Of a stretch of 47,263 nucleotides of DNA, positions 30,694 through 38,653 are shown piece by piece. Under the pieces are notes generated by a model. The model was given only the letters and a program-made list of their open reading frames with translations, made no database searches and had not been told where the DNA came from. Position 1 is the stretch's first letter, and each line of letters begins with the position of its first letter. A program made the position numbers and the translations under genes. Source of the stretch: Clostridia bacterium (lineage in GTDB: Bacteria > Bacillota > Clostridia > Christensenellales > Aristaeellaceae); the NCBI GenBank assembly GCA_017434085.1, contig JAFRFY010000037.1, forward strand, positions 1 through 47,263, written 5' to 3'.

Positions 30694-31205
30694 GGCGCTG
30701 GATCTGCGCCGTCGCCGCGCTGCTTTTATGCGCGGCGCTGGGCCTCGCGGTGCGGCTTTGGGGCGTGGGCCTGGTGCGCATTACCGGGGCGTCCATGAAC
30801 AACACGCTCAAGAGCGGGGACATCGTGCTGGTGACCCGGTTCGACTACCGGGGCGACAGGCACCCGGCCTTCGGGGACGTGGCGGAGTGCCGCTTTCCCG
30901 GGCGGGAGGATACCTACGTCAAGCGCGTGGTGGGCCTGCCCGGCGACGACATCGCCTTTTCCCGCGGCTTTCTGACGCGAAACGGCGAGACCGTGTCCGA
31001 GCCCTACGTGTCCAGCGTCACCGGGGATTATCACATCCGCCTGGCGGAGGACCAATACCTGCTGCTGGGCGACAACCGGGCCGAGAGCTACGACAGCCGC
31101 ATGCCCGACATGGGCCCGGTGGGCGCGGAGGCCTTTTCGGGCCGCGTGCGCGCCATTGTCTGGCCGCTGGACAGGATCGGCGGCGTAACACTAAATTTCC
31201 TCTAA
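30690..31205 (+). CDS. lepB: Signal peptidase I, first copy
   Basis: 171-residue type I signal peptidase: one N-terminal membrane helix (about 3-24), catalytic Ser in TGASMNNTL (about 33-41), catalytic Lys in YVKRVVGLPGDDIAF, and the box LLLGDNRAESYDSR. It cleaves signal peptides outside the membrane. Starts at GTG 30690, overlapping DUF951. Its last residues (NFL) and stop codon lie within the left arm of the MITE-like element at 31190, so the C-terminus may have been reshaped by insertion. Confidence 0.93.
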   Translation: MRRWICAVAALLLCAALGLAVRLWGVGLVRITGASMNNTLKSGDIVLVTRFDYRGDRHPAFGDVAECRFPGREDTYVKRVVGLPGDDIAFSRGFLTRNGETVSEPYVSSVTGDYHIRLAEDQYLLLGDNRAESYDSRMPDMGPVGAEAFSGRVRAIVWPLDRIGGVTLNFL

Positions 31206-31345
31206 ATGTAGACAATCCTGCGGCGTCTTTTCCGCTCTGGCGGCGTTGAAGCCCCTTGACTTGCCGCCAGCAAGCCTGCGGGTCTTCGCCTTGCCAGAAC
31301 AAAAAATCCACTCGCATGCTTGTCCATATTTAGAAGAAATTTAGT
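31190..31345. mobile_element. MITE-like element with 26-bp terminal inverted repeats
   Basis: 156 bp. The left arm 31190-31215 (ACTAAATTTCCTCTAAATGT and six more bases) and the right arm 31320-31345 are inverted repeats with 3 mismatches in 26. The interior holds a second inverted repeat, CTGGCGGC / GCCGCCAG, near 31233-31267. No coding capacity. It lies between the two signal peptidase genes, supplies the stop codon of the first, and its right end plus flank contains TATAAA, which could serve the second. No certain target-site duplication was found. Confidence 0.6.
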
Positions 31346-31372
31346 ATAAACTGAAGGATGGAGAAGATTCGC

Positions 31373-32086
31373 ATGGAAGACAATATGAATGTGACCCCCG
31401 AGCAGCCCGAGGAGGGCGGCGGGATGAACCAGACCCCCGAGCAGCCCGGGGAAACCGGCCGCAAGGGCAAGAAGAAGGTCAAAAAGTCCTGGAAGCAGGA
31501 GCTTCGGGAGTGGATCGTGGCGCTGGGCACGGCCATCATCATCGTGACGATCATACAGAGCTTCCTGTTTCGGATCATCCGCGTGGACGGCGAATCCATG
31601 GAGACCACGCTGCACGACGGCGAGCGGCTGTTCGTCAACGTGGCGGAGGTCAAATTCAGCAACACGGTCCCCAGGAACAGCATCGTGATCTGCAACTATC
31701 CCAACCGCTACACCAACGTGCTGGGCATCAAGTTCAAGACCTACTTCGTCAAGCGCCTGGTGGGCGTGCCCGGCGACACCATCTACCGTGAAAACGGCGT
31801 GACCCACGTGGTGTATACGGACGCGGACGGCAACAGCGTGGACGAGCCGCTGGACGAGCGCTTCGCCCTGTACTACATCAACGGCAGCCCCGACGACTAC
31901 GGCCCCTACACCCTGGGCGAGGACGAGTACTTCGTGGTGGGCGACAACCGCTACAACAGCCACGATTCCCGCGACTGGAAGGACAGCGACGATTTCAACG
32001 ACGTCGGCCCCATCAGCAAGAGCATGATCGTGGGCTGCGTGCGGGAGGTCATCTGGCCGCTGAACCACATCCGCGCCGCGAAGTGA
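31373..32086 (+). CDS. lepB: Signal peptidase I, second copy
   Basis: 237-residue type I signal peptidase with a longer cytoplasmic N-terminus (acidic, then a run of lysines) before the membrane helix IVALGTAIIIVTIIQSFLF. Catalytic Ser is in VDGESMETTL, Lys in YFVKRLVGVPGDTIY, and the C-terminal box is VVGDNRYNSHDSR. It differs enough from the first copy to be an old paralogue. ATG 31373 has GGAGAAG at 7 bp; ATG 31358 is in frame but lacks spacing. Followed 10 bp later by the M1-like gene. Confidence 0.93.
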   Translation: MEDNMNVTPEQPEEGGGMNQTPEQPGETGRKGKKKVKKSWKQELREWIVALGTAIIIVTIIQSFLFRIIRVDGESMETTLHDGERLFVNVAEVKFSNTVPRNSIVICNYPNRYTNVLGIKFKTYFVKRLVGVPGDTIYRENGVTHVVYTDADGNSVDEPLDERFALYYINGSPDDYGPYTLGEDEYFVVGDNRYNSHDSRDWKDSDDFNDVGPISKSMIVGCVREVIWPLNHIRAAK

Positions 32087-32096
32087 GGGGGATGGC

Positions 32097-33527
32097 ATGA
32101 TGCGCAATAAAAGGACCATTCAGGTGATTGCCCTGGTGCTGGCGATACTGCTGGTGGGGGGCACCGTCATCGGCGCGCTGTTCGCCGCGCTGGCCGAGGA
32201 GAATCCCCCCGAGCGGAATTCATACGCGATTTCAATGGAATACCTCGAGGATGAACAGGCGCTGCACATCGGGCAGCGCCTTGTGTATGTCAATCGAAGC
32301 CCGGACCGGCTGGACCGGGTGCTGTTCTGCTCCACGCCCAACATGTTCCGCCGGGAGTCTAAGCTGATGTACGAAAACGACGACCTGGAGGCGGTGTTTC
32401 CCGCGGGCTACGCGCCGGGGGGCATCGACCTGCGCGCGGTGCGCGTGGACGGCGCGGCGGCGGAATACGGCTTTCAGGGGGAGGATGAGCTGTACCTGCG
32501 GGTGGCCTGCGACCTGGCCCCCGGGCGGAGCGCGGCGTTTGAATTCGACTACTACCTGCTGCTCACCGCCTGCAACGCCTTCATCGGCGCAGGGGACACC
32601 GACGCGCGCCTGGGGGCCTTTTACTTTATCCCCGGGGTGTACGACCCGGCGACGGGGGATTTCATGCTGAAAAAGCCCCTGCCCTTCACGCGCTGGCTGT
32701 ACGCGGAGGCGGGGGACTATGAGGTCGATCTCAAACTGCCGGAGGGCTATGACGCCGCGCTGTCGGCAACGGAGGATGTGCGTGAGCTCGCGCTTTGCTT
32801 CGGCAGGCGCTACCGGAAAACGGAGCGGCGGACCGCCTCCGGCGTGAAGGTGGTCGTCCACAGCCGCCGGAGGGACGCGGGCCGGGCTGCAGACAGGGCG
32901 GTCAGGGCCATCGAACAGTGCGAAGGGTGGTTCGGGCCGTTTCCGTACCCCGAAATGAATATCGCCGAGAGCGACTACCCGCTTGGGGCGCTCAACTATC
33001 CGGGGCTCATGCTGATCAAGGACATCGCGGACGAGGCGGCCCTGCGATTTTGCGTCGCCCAGCAGTACTTCGGCATGGCGGCGTATGTTGAGCCCTCGGC
33101 GGACGCATGGCTGTCCGACGCCGTGAGCAATTACGTCGCCTACCTGATGCTGGAGGACGCTGACGGCCACGACGCCTTCGTCAGAGCCATCAACCGGGAC
33201 TGGGTCGGCGCGCTGCAGCTCACCATCCCCGGCGGGCTGAGGGTCACCAGCGACGCGGCGCTGTTCACCGCGAAGACCTACGACATCGTGGTCAAGACCC
33301 GCGGCGCGGTGGTGCTGCACGAGCTTCGGCAGGCCATGGGGCTTGAGGAAATGCTGTCGGGGCTTCGCGCGTTCTATGAGTTGGGCTGCGACGGGCGCAC
33401 TCTGACGGAGGGGGATTTCGTGGACTGCATGGACGCCGCCACCGGCGGCTCCTGGCGCGATTTCCTGAACGACTGGGCCTTCAACGTGGGGGATTACGTG
33501 AACCAGCCCATCGACTGGCTGCAATGA
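32097..33527 (+). CDS. M1 metallopeptidase-like protein lacking the zinc site
   Basis: 476 residues with an N-terminal membrane anchor or signal (about 8-32) and an M1-aminopeptidase-like layout. FGPFPYPEMNIAESDYPLGA (about 278-297) matches the region before the active site. There GxMEN-type residues read GALNYP, the HExxH zinc helix reads CVAQQYFG, and the later glutamate helix, usually WLDEGLAEY, reads WLSDAVSNY (about 335-343). All metal ligands and the general base are therefore missing. I infer a non-catalytic, membrane-bound binding or structural protein. The two ATGs at 32097 and 32100 follow GAGGGGG. It closes the signal peptidase operon. Confidence 0.8.
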   Translation: MMRNKRTIQVIALVLAILLVGGTVIGALFAALAEENPPERNSYAISMEYLEDEQALHIGQRLVYVNRSPDRLDRVLFCSTPNMFRRESKLMYENDDLEAVFPAGYAPGGIDLRAVRVDGAAAEYGFQGEDELYLRVACDLAPGRSAAFEFDYYLLLTACNAFIGAGDTDARLGAFYFIPGVYDPATGDFMLKKPLPFTRWLYAEAGDYEVDLKLPEGYDAALSATEDVRELALCFGRRYRKTERRTASGVKVVVHSRRRDAGRAADRAVRAIEQCEGWFGPFPYPEMNIAESDYPLGALNYPGLMLIKDIADEAALRFCVAQQYFGMAAYVEPSADAWLSDAVSNYVAYLMLEDADGHDAFVRAINRDWVGALQLTIPGGLRVTSDAALFTAKTYDIVVKTRGAVVLHELRQAMGLEEMLSGLRAFYELGCDGRTLTEGDFVDCMDAATGGSWRDFLNDWAFNVGDYVNQPIDWLQ

Positions 33528-33564
33528 ACGCGCCGCTGCCGTTCAGTCAGGTTCTGCGTATATG

Positions 33565-33629
33565 GCGGGCGATGAGGGCATCGCCCCTACGGTTTCCTCT
33601 GTCGTAGGGGCGATGCCCTCATCGCCCGC
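33565..33629. repeat. Palindromic repeat pair between convergent genes
   Basis: Forward copy GCGGGCGATGAGGGCATCGC... (33565-33592) and an inverted copy (33603-33629) that are perfect complements over 27 bp, with a 10-base loop. Both arms are themselves palindromic. Lies between the convergent M1-like and recO genes and probably acts as a two-way terminator. Confidence 0.92.
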
Positions 33630-33651
33630 GGATATAGAACAGCATTGCCCC

Positions 33652-34374
33652 TCATTTGTACAGTGCCGGGGCGAATTTTTCCATGTGCATCTTCAGATTA
33701 ACATAGCTTCGGAAGTGCCGCGCGGCCTCGGGCCAGTCGGGGTGGCCGTCGAGCAGCTGGACTTTGTCGAACTGTGTGCGCGGCAGCTTCATCAGTATGC
33801 GCCGGGCGCCGTTGGTGATCTTCGCGGCGTTGGAGGGACAGTGCAGGCACACCGCGCCGCCCTGTTCGGGGTCGAAGCGGGCGTCGCCGTCGATGGGTCG
33901 GCCGCAGCGTATGCAGGCGTCCATGCGGGGCGCGAAGCCGTTCAAGGCCATGAAGTGCATCTCAAAGGCCATGGTGACCATCTCCGGCGGCAGCTCGCCC
34001 CAGTTGAGGTGCGCCAGCGCCCGCAGCGTGGTGATGAACAGCGCCGGGGCCGGGGTGTCGGGCAGTATGGCCGCGTCCAGCAGCCTGAGCCAGTAGGCCC
34101 CGTGGCACAGCCTGTCGTAGTCCGTGCGCAGGGCGTAGTAGTCCTCCGAGATCTGGCACTGCTCCAGCGTGAAGCGCTCCCGGCGCTCGAAGAGCTGGAA
34201 TTCGCCGCTGGTGAAGGGCTCCACGGCGTTGACCAGCGGCGATTTCGGCCGACGGCAGCCCCGGGCGATGGCGTCGATGCGGCCCATCTCCGGCGAGAAC
34301 AGCGTCACCATGCGGTCGTAGTCGGCATAATTCGCGCGGCGCACGACCAGCGCCGGGGTGATGATCTGGCCCAC
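33652..34374 (-). CDS. recO: DNA repair protein RecO
   Basis: 240-residue RecO, which loads RecA in recombinational repair. N-terminal OB-fold with ALVVRRANYADYDRMVTLFS and GRIDAIARGCRRPKS; a zinc finger with CIRCGRP (about residues 153-159) and CLHCPS (about 175-180). Starts at GTG 34374, three bases after the era stop, so the two are coupled. Last gene of the yqfC-to-recO operon, as in Bacillus. Confidence 0.93.
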   Translation of the reverse strand: MGQIITPALVVRRANYADYDRMVTLFSPEMGRIDAIARGCRRPKSPLVNAVEPFTSGEFQLFERRERFTLEQCQISEDYYALRTDYDRLCHGAYWLRLLDAAILPDTPAPALFITTLRALAHLNWGELPPEMVTMAFEMHFMALNGFAPRMDACIRCGRPIDGDARFDPEQGGAVCLHCPSNAAKITNGARRILMKLPRTQFDKVQLLDGHPDWPEAARHFRSYVNLKMHMEKFAPALYK

Positions 34375-34377
34375 GGC

Positions 34378-35268
34378 TCAGTCCTCGTAGCCCAGCGTGC
34401 GCAGGTCTCCGGCGCGGTTGCGCCAGTCCTCCCGCACCTTGACCCACAGCTTGAGCATCACTTTGGTGCCCAGCAGGCGCTCGATGTCCGCGCGGGCCTC
34501 GCTGCCGATCTTCTGGAGCATCGCGCCCTGCCTGCCGATGATGATGGACTTGTGGGAGGCGCGCTCGCAGTACACGTCCGCGTGGATCTCCGTCAGGTTG
34601 TCGGAGACCTTTTTGATCTGCAGCATGTCCACGCCGATGCCGTGGGGGATCTCGTCCCGCAGGTTCCGAAGCGCCTTTTCGCGGATGATCTCCGCGCACA
34701 TCACGCGCTCGGGCTGGTCGGTGATCATGTCGTCGGGGAAGTACTTCGGGCCCTCGGGCATGGCGTCGATCAGCATATTCTTAAGAAGCTCCACGTTCTC
34801 CCCGGTGCGGGCGGACACGGAGACGATCTTGTCAAAGCCCAGGCCGTTCAGCGCTGAGAGCTGGGGCATGAGCTGCTCTTTGGTCACGATGTCGATCTTG
34901 TTGACCGCCAGGAATTTAGGGCAGTTCATGCGGCAGATGTCCTGCATGACGGCCATGTCGCCACGACCGATGTGCTGGCCGTCCACCACGCAGAGCACCG
35001 CGTCCACGCCTTCGCGGGCGTCGTCCGCGGCTTTCATCATGTACTCGCCCAGCTTGGTGCGGGGCTTGTGCAGGCCGGGGGTGTCCACGAACACGATCTG
35101 CCAGTCGTCCCCGGTCGCCACGCCCAGCAGCTTGTTGCGGGTGGTCTGGGGATGGTTGGAGATGATGGCGACCTTCTCGCCCACGAAGCGGTTCATCAGG
35201 CTGGATTTGCCCACGTTCGGGCGGCCCAGTATGGCCACGAAGCCCGAGCGAAACTTTTTTTCAGACAA
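34378..35268 (-). CDS. era: GTPase Era
   Basis: 296-residue ribosome-assembly GTPase that binds the 3' end of 16S rRNA. G1 is GRPNVGKSSLMNR, G3 is VDTPGLH, G4 is NKID, and the C-terminal KH domain holds SIIIGRQGAMLQKIGSEAR. Starts at TTG 35268 with GGAGG at 9 bp; no ATG is suitable. A degenerate palindromic repeat pair lies in the 111-bp gap to the upstream ybeY-cdd gene, although both genes run the same way. Confidence 0.96.
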   Translation of the reverse strand: MSEKKFRSGFVAILGRPNVGKSSLMNRFVGEKVAIISNHPQTTRNKLLGVATGDDWQIVFVDTPGLHKPRTKLGEYMMKAADDAREGVDAVLCVVDGQHIGRGDMAVMQDICRMNCPKFLAVNKIDIVTKEQLMPQLSALNGLGFDKIVSVSARTGENVELLKNMLIDAMPEGPKYFPDDMITDQPERVMCAEIIREKALRNLRDEIPHGIGVDMLQIKKVSDNLTEIHADVYCERASHKSIIIGRQGAMLQKIGSEARADIERLLGTKVMLKLWVKVREDWRNRAGDLRTLGYED

Positions 35269-35307
35269 TATTGATTCCTCCGTTGTATGATGACTGTTCA
35301 GTCCAGC

Positions 35308-35370
35308 GGGCGATCAGGGGATCGTCCCTACGGAATCCGCGTTGGCGTAGGGGCGATGCCCTCATCGCCC
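35308..35370. repeat. Degenerate palindromic repeat pair inside the operon
   Basis: Forward copy from 35308 reads GGGCGATCAGGGGATCGTCC (changed but still palindromic), and the inverted copy at 35345-35370 is intact. It lies between ybeY-cdd and era, both on the - strand, so here the element sits within an operon rather than at a convergent junction. Confidence 0.85.
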
Positions 35371-35379
35371 TTCATGTGT

Positions 35380-36282
35380 TCAAATCGTGACTCCCAGGTC
35401 CTCCGGGGTCAGCCCCTCGGGCAGCAGTTCGCCCAGGGTTTTGACCACGTAGCCCTTGCCGTAGGCGCCGACGATGACAGGCATGTCCGCTGAGGAGAAC
35501 TCCCGCAGCACCTGTCGGCAGATGCCGCAGGGCCAGGCCACGGCGGTGGAGCCCACGATGGCGATGGCCTTGAAGCGCCGCGCCCCGTTGACGACGGCGT
35601 TGCCCACCGCGCAGCGCTCGGCGCAGATGGTCGCGCCGTAGGAGGCGTTTTCAAAATTGCAGCCCTTGAAGGTGCGGCCGTCCTCCGCGAGAACGCACGC
35701 GCCCACCTGGAACTTTGAATAGGGGCAGTAGGCCATCTGCATGGCTTCGCAGGCCAGCTGGAACAGGCCGTCGAAGTCGATATCCTCCCTCGTGATGCCC
35801 AGCTTCCCGAGGGCCTTTTCCTCCATATCGCGCATGGCGCTCTTCTCCTCCTCCGTCATGTGGTCGTAGCCCATCAGGTGAAAGGCCGAGTGGGCGGTGA
35901 GATACGAAAGCTCCCGCCTGAGCGAGTGGCCGTACTCCGCCGCCTGCTGTCGGGCGCGGTTTAGATTGATCACGCAGTCGCCGAGGTTGCAGTACCCCAG
36001 GTAGGGGTCGTACTCCCGCCGCAGGCGCTTCGGGCAGCGCCGCGCCGTCTTCCCGCGGGGGAACTGCACGGTGGGGAAGGAGAGCACGTCTGTGGCGCGG
36101 TCGATGCCGCGCGTCTCGCGGTTCATGCGGCGGATGGCCTGATCGTCGGTGACGCGCACGGCAAAGCCCGCGTTCTCCACGCCCTCGGCCTCAAAGCAGG
36201 CCGCCGCCACGTCCCCGAGCAGCGCCTCCAGGCCCTTCGCATCCTCTGGCTCGGGGATGTCCCACTGAAGCTCAATGCCCAT
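35380..36282 (-). CDS. ybeY-cdd: YbeY endoribonuclease fused to cytidine deaminase
   Basis: 300 residues. N-terminal half (about 1-165) is YbeY, the metal-dependent RNase of 16S rRNA maturation, with DVLSFPTVQFPRG and the zinc motif HSAFHLMGYDH (HxxxHxxxxxH; the residue after the first His is Ser rather than the usual Gly). C-terminal half (about 170-300) is a cytidine deaminase with YCPYSKFQVGACVL, catalytic GATICAERCAV (Cys-Ala-Glu) and PCGICRQVL. In Bacillus these are neighbouring separate genes with dgkA between; here dgkA is missing and the frames are joined. All key residues of both parts are present. Start ATG 36282 lies within the end of the pgpH-like gene (11-bp overlap). Confidence 0.93.
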   Translation of the reverse strand: MGIELQWDIPEPEDAKGLEALLGDVAAACFEAEGVENAGFAVRVTDDQAIRRMNRETRGIDRATDVLSFPTVQFPRGKTARRCPKRLRREYDPYLGYCNLGDCVINLNRARQQAAEYGHSLRRELSYLTAHSAFHLMGYDHMTEEEKSAMRDMEEKALGKLGITREDIDFDGLFQLACEAMQMAYCPYSKFQVGACVLAEDGRTFKGCNFENASYGATICAERCAVGNAVVNGARRFKAIAIVGSTAVAWPCGICRQVLREFSSADMPVIVGAYGKGYVVKTLGELLPEGLTPEDLGVTI

Positions 36283-38641
36283 CGTCCGACGCCTCCCTGA
36301 TGGCTCCCGCCGACGTCGCCGCCGGCGCTGTCACCGCGGGCGTTGTTACAGCGGGCGTGGGCGCTGTCGGCGCGGATGTTGCTGCCGCGGGCGCAGCATG
36401 TACCGGCGCTGCCGGTGCGGGCGTTGCCTGTGCTGGTGCCGCACGAGCGGGCGCTGTAGGCGCGGCCTTCGGCTCCTCCTTCGCCGGGGCGGGGTGGGGG
36501 ACTTGCGGCCTGGGGTGGGCGGCGCTCTTCTGGGCCTCCGCGGCCTCCCGGGATTCGCTGCGCGGGGGGATGCTCACGTCGGGGTACTCGATGCGCTCGT
36601 GGAACACGCCGGTGAGCACGGTGGAGAAGGCGCTGCAGATCTTTTCAAGGTCGGAGAAGGTCAGCTCGGAGCGATCCAGCTGCCCGTCGTCCAGCTTGAC
36701 GCGCACCAGCTTGCGGATCAGCGCGTCCACCTTCTCGGGGTTCGGGTCGGGGATGGAGCGCACCGCGGCCTCGATGCTGTCGGCCAGCATCACCACGGCG
36801 GCCTCGCGGCTGTGGGGGCGGGGGCCGTCGTAGCGGAAGGCGGAGATGTCCACCTGGTCCGCGCCGTACAGCTTCACGGCCTTGTCGTAGAACCAGAGCA
36901 CCACGCCGTCGCCGTGATGCTGGCGGATGATCTCCAGCACCGGCTCCGGCAGCCGCGCCTTCTGGGCCATGGCCTCGCCGTCGCGGGGATGGGCGGTCAG
37001 TATGGCGGCGGACACCCGGGGATCGGTGCGGTCGTGGGGGTTGTCGCCCATCTGGTTTTCCTTGAAATACATGGGGCGCTTGAGCTTGCCGATGTCGTGG
37101 TAATACGCGCCCACGCGGGCCAGCAGGCCGTTGCCCCCCACGGCGGTGGCGGCAGCCTCGGCCAGGTTCGCCACGATGATGGAGTGGTGGTAGGTGCCCG
37201 GCGCTTCGAGCAGCAGCCGGCGCAGTATGGGCTGGTTGGGGTTGGAAAGCTCGATCAGCTTGGCGGTGGTGGCGAGGTTGAAGGTCCACTCAAACAGCGG
37301 CTGGAAGCCCAGGCACAGCACCGCGCTCAGCAGGCCGCTGGCCAGCGCCCAGCAGGCGTTGGTGAGCACGAGGTAGATTTCCGCGGAGTTGATCAGCCCC
37401 ACGCCCAGCGTCACCAGGAAGTTGGACAGGCCGATCAGCACGCCCGCCACCAGCGCGGTGGTGCGCTGCATGCTGCGGGAGAACACCAGCAGCGCCACGG
37501 GGCCGGAGATCAGGCTCATCATCGCCACGGAGAACATCGCCACGGTGAACAGCCCGTTGGACGCCCCCGCCAGCAGCGACACCGTCAGCCCCAGCGCGAG
37601 GTTGATGTACAGCGCCGCCCGGTGATCGATCAGCAGGGACAGCAGCAATACGCCCAGCGACACCGGCATCAGGTAGGCGCTCCACTGGCTGATGGCCAGC
37701 GACAAAAGCACCACCAGCACGAACACAACGCACAGCACGCACAGCGGCTTGGGCTTGAGCAGATTGGGCCGGTAGCGCAAAAGGTACAGCGCCACGCTGC
37801 CCATGATCAGCAGTATGATCAGCGCGATGCCCGCGATGAGCTGCAGATCCAGGTGGTCCTCCTTCAAAAGGCCCAGCGAGGACAGCATCTGATACTGGGC
37901 GTTGGTGACGATCTCGCCCCGGCGCACGATCACCTCGCCCTTGACGCAGGTGACGGTCTCCACAGCCTCCCGCGCCTTTTCGCGGTTGGCCTCGGTGGCC
38001 TCCTCGTCGATGAGCATGTTGGGCTGTATGCTGCCGCGCATGATCTCCGCCGCCACGGCCACCAGCGGCTGCGGGTAGCCTGAGGACGCCAGCGTCCGGG
38101 CTATGGAGGCCACGGCGGAGGCCTCCTGCCCCTCCAGCAGCGTGTTGTTCATCAGGTCGCGCACCAGCTTGTCGGTGTCCTCGAACAGCTGCCGAAGCAG
38201 CTTCGGGTCGGCGTCCAGCATCGCCGCGTACTGCTCCGGGGTGAACTCCATGCCCAGCGTGGCGTTCAGGCTCTCGACGGATTCCTCGGACACGCGGCGC
38301 CCCGACTCCGCGGCGCCCTGCAGGGCGGCGGACAGCGCGCTGAAACGCGCCTCGATGTCGCTCATGACCTCGGCGGACACGCCGCTGTCGGCGCTCTTGT
38401 AGCTGGGCTCCACGGCGGCGGCGGCCAGCTCGCGGTTCATTTCGGTGGTCACGGTGTCCTTGACGTCCTTGGTGGCCATGATGTCCATGCCGGCGGGCAG
38501 GCCCACCCGGATGTCGTGCTGCTCCGGGGTGATGCCCAGCAGAAGCAGCACCAGCAAGAGCACATAGGTGACGATGCTGATCAGCACCGATTGCAGCACC
38601 GGCGCGAACACCGATTTCGCGCGGACTTTCCTCTTCTTCAT
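36272..38641 (-). CDS. 7TM-HD phosphodiesterase, PgpH-like
   Basis: 789 residues. An N-terminal membrane helix, a long extracellular domain (about 45-265), seven membrane helices (about 270-470), then an HD domain with TYHHSIIVANLAEAA, AYYHDIGKLKRP and IRQHHGDGVVLWFYDKA. This matches PgpH/YqfF, which degrades cyclic di-AMP on the cytoplasmic side. The last 95 or so residues are an unusual Ala/Pro-rich low-complexity tail (PAPAAPVHAAPAAATSAPTA) not found in the core family; its 3' end overlaps ybeY-cdd. ATG 38641 has GGAG upstream. Cyclic di-AMP control would connect it with the Trk system at 23331-25427. Confidence 0.92.
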   Translation of the reverse strand: MKKRKVRAKSVFAPVLQSVLISIVTYVLLLVLLLLGITPEQHDIRVGLPAGMDIMATKDVKDTVTTEMNRELAAAAVEPSYKSADSGVSAEVMSDIEARFSALSAALQGAAESGRRVSEESVESLNATLGMEFTPEQYAAMLDADPKLLRQLFEDTDKLVRDLMNNTLLEGQEASAVASIARTLASSGYPQPLVAVAAEIMRGSIQPNMLIDEEATEANREKAREAVETVTCVKGEVIVRRGEIVTNAQYQMLSSLGLLKEDHLDLQLIAGIALIILLIMGSVALYLLRYRPNLLKPKPLCVLCVVFVLVVLLSLAISQWSAYLMPVSLGVLLLSLLIDHRAALYINLALGLTVSLLAGASNGLFTVAMFSVAMMSLISGPVALLVFSRSMQRTTALVAGVLIGLSNFLVTLGVGLINSAEIYLVLTNACWALASGLLSAVLCLGFQPLFEWTFNLATTAKLIELSNPNQPILRRLLLEAPGTYHHSIIVANLAEAAATAVGGNGLLARVGAYYHDIGKLKRPMYFKENQMGDNPHDRTDPRVSAAILTAHPRDGEAMAQKARLPEPVLEIIRQHHGDGVVLWFYDKAVKLYGADQVDISAFRYDGPRPHSREAAVVMLADSIEAAVRSIPDPNPEKVDALIRKLVRVKLDDGQLDRSELTFSDLEKICSAFSTVLTGVFHERIEYPDVSIPPRSESREAAEAQKSAAHPRPQVPHPAPAKEEPKAAPTAPARAAPAQATPAPAAPVHAAPAAATSAPTAPTPAVTTPAVTAPAATSAGAIREASDDGH

Positions 38642-38653
38642 GGCGTGGCTCCT

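Noticed and set aside
31206-31357. Plain terminator between the two lepB genes
   Set aside because: The inverted repeats are 104 bp apart and AT-rich with a second internal palindrome, which fits a small mobile element better than a terminator.
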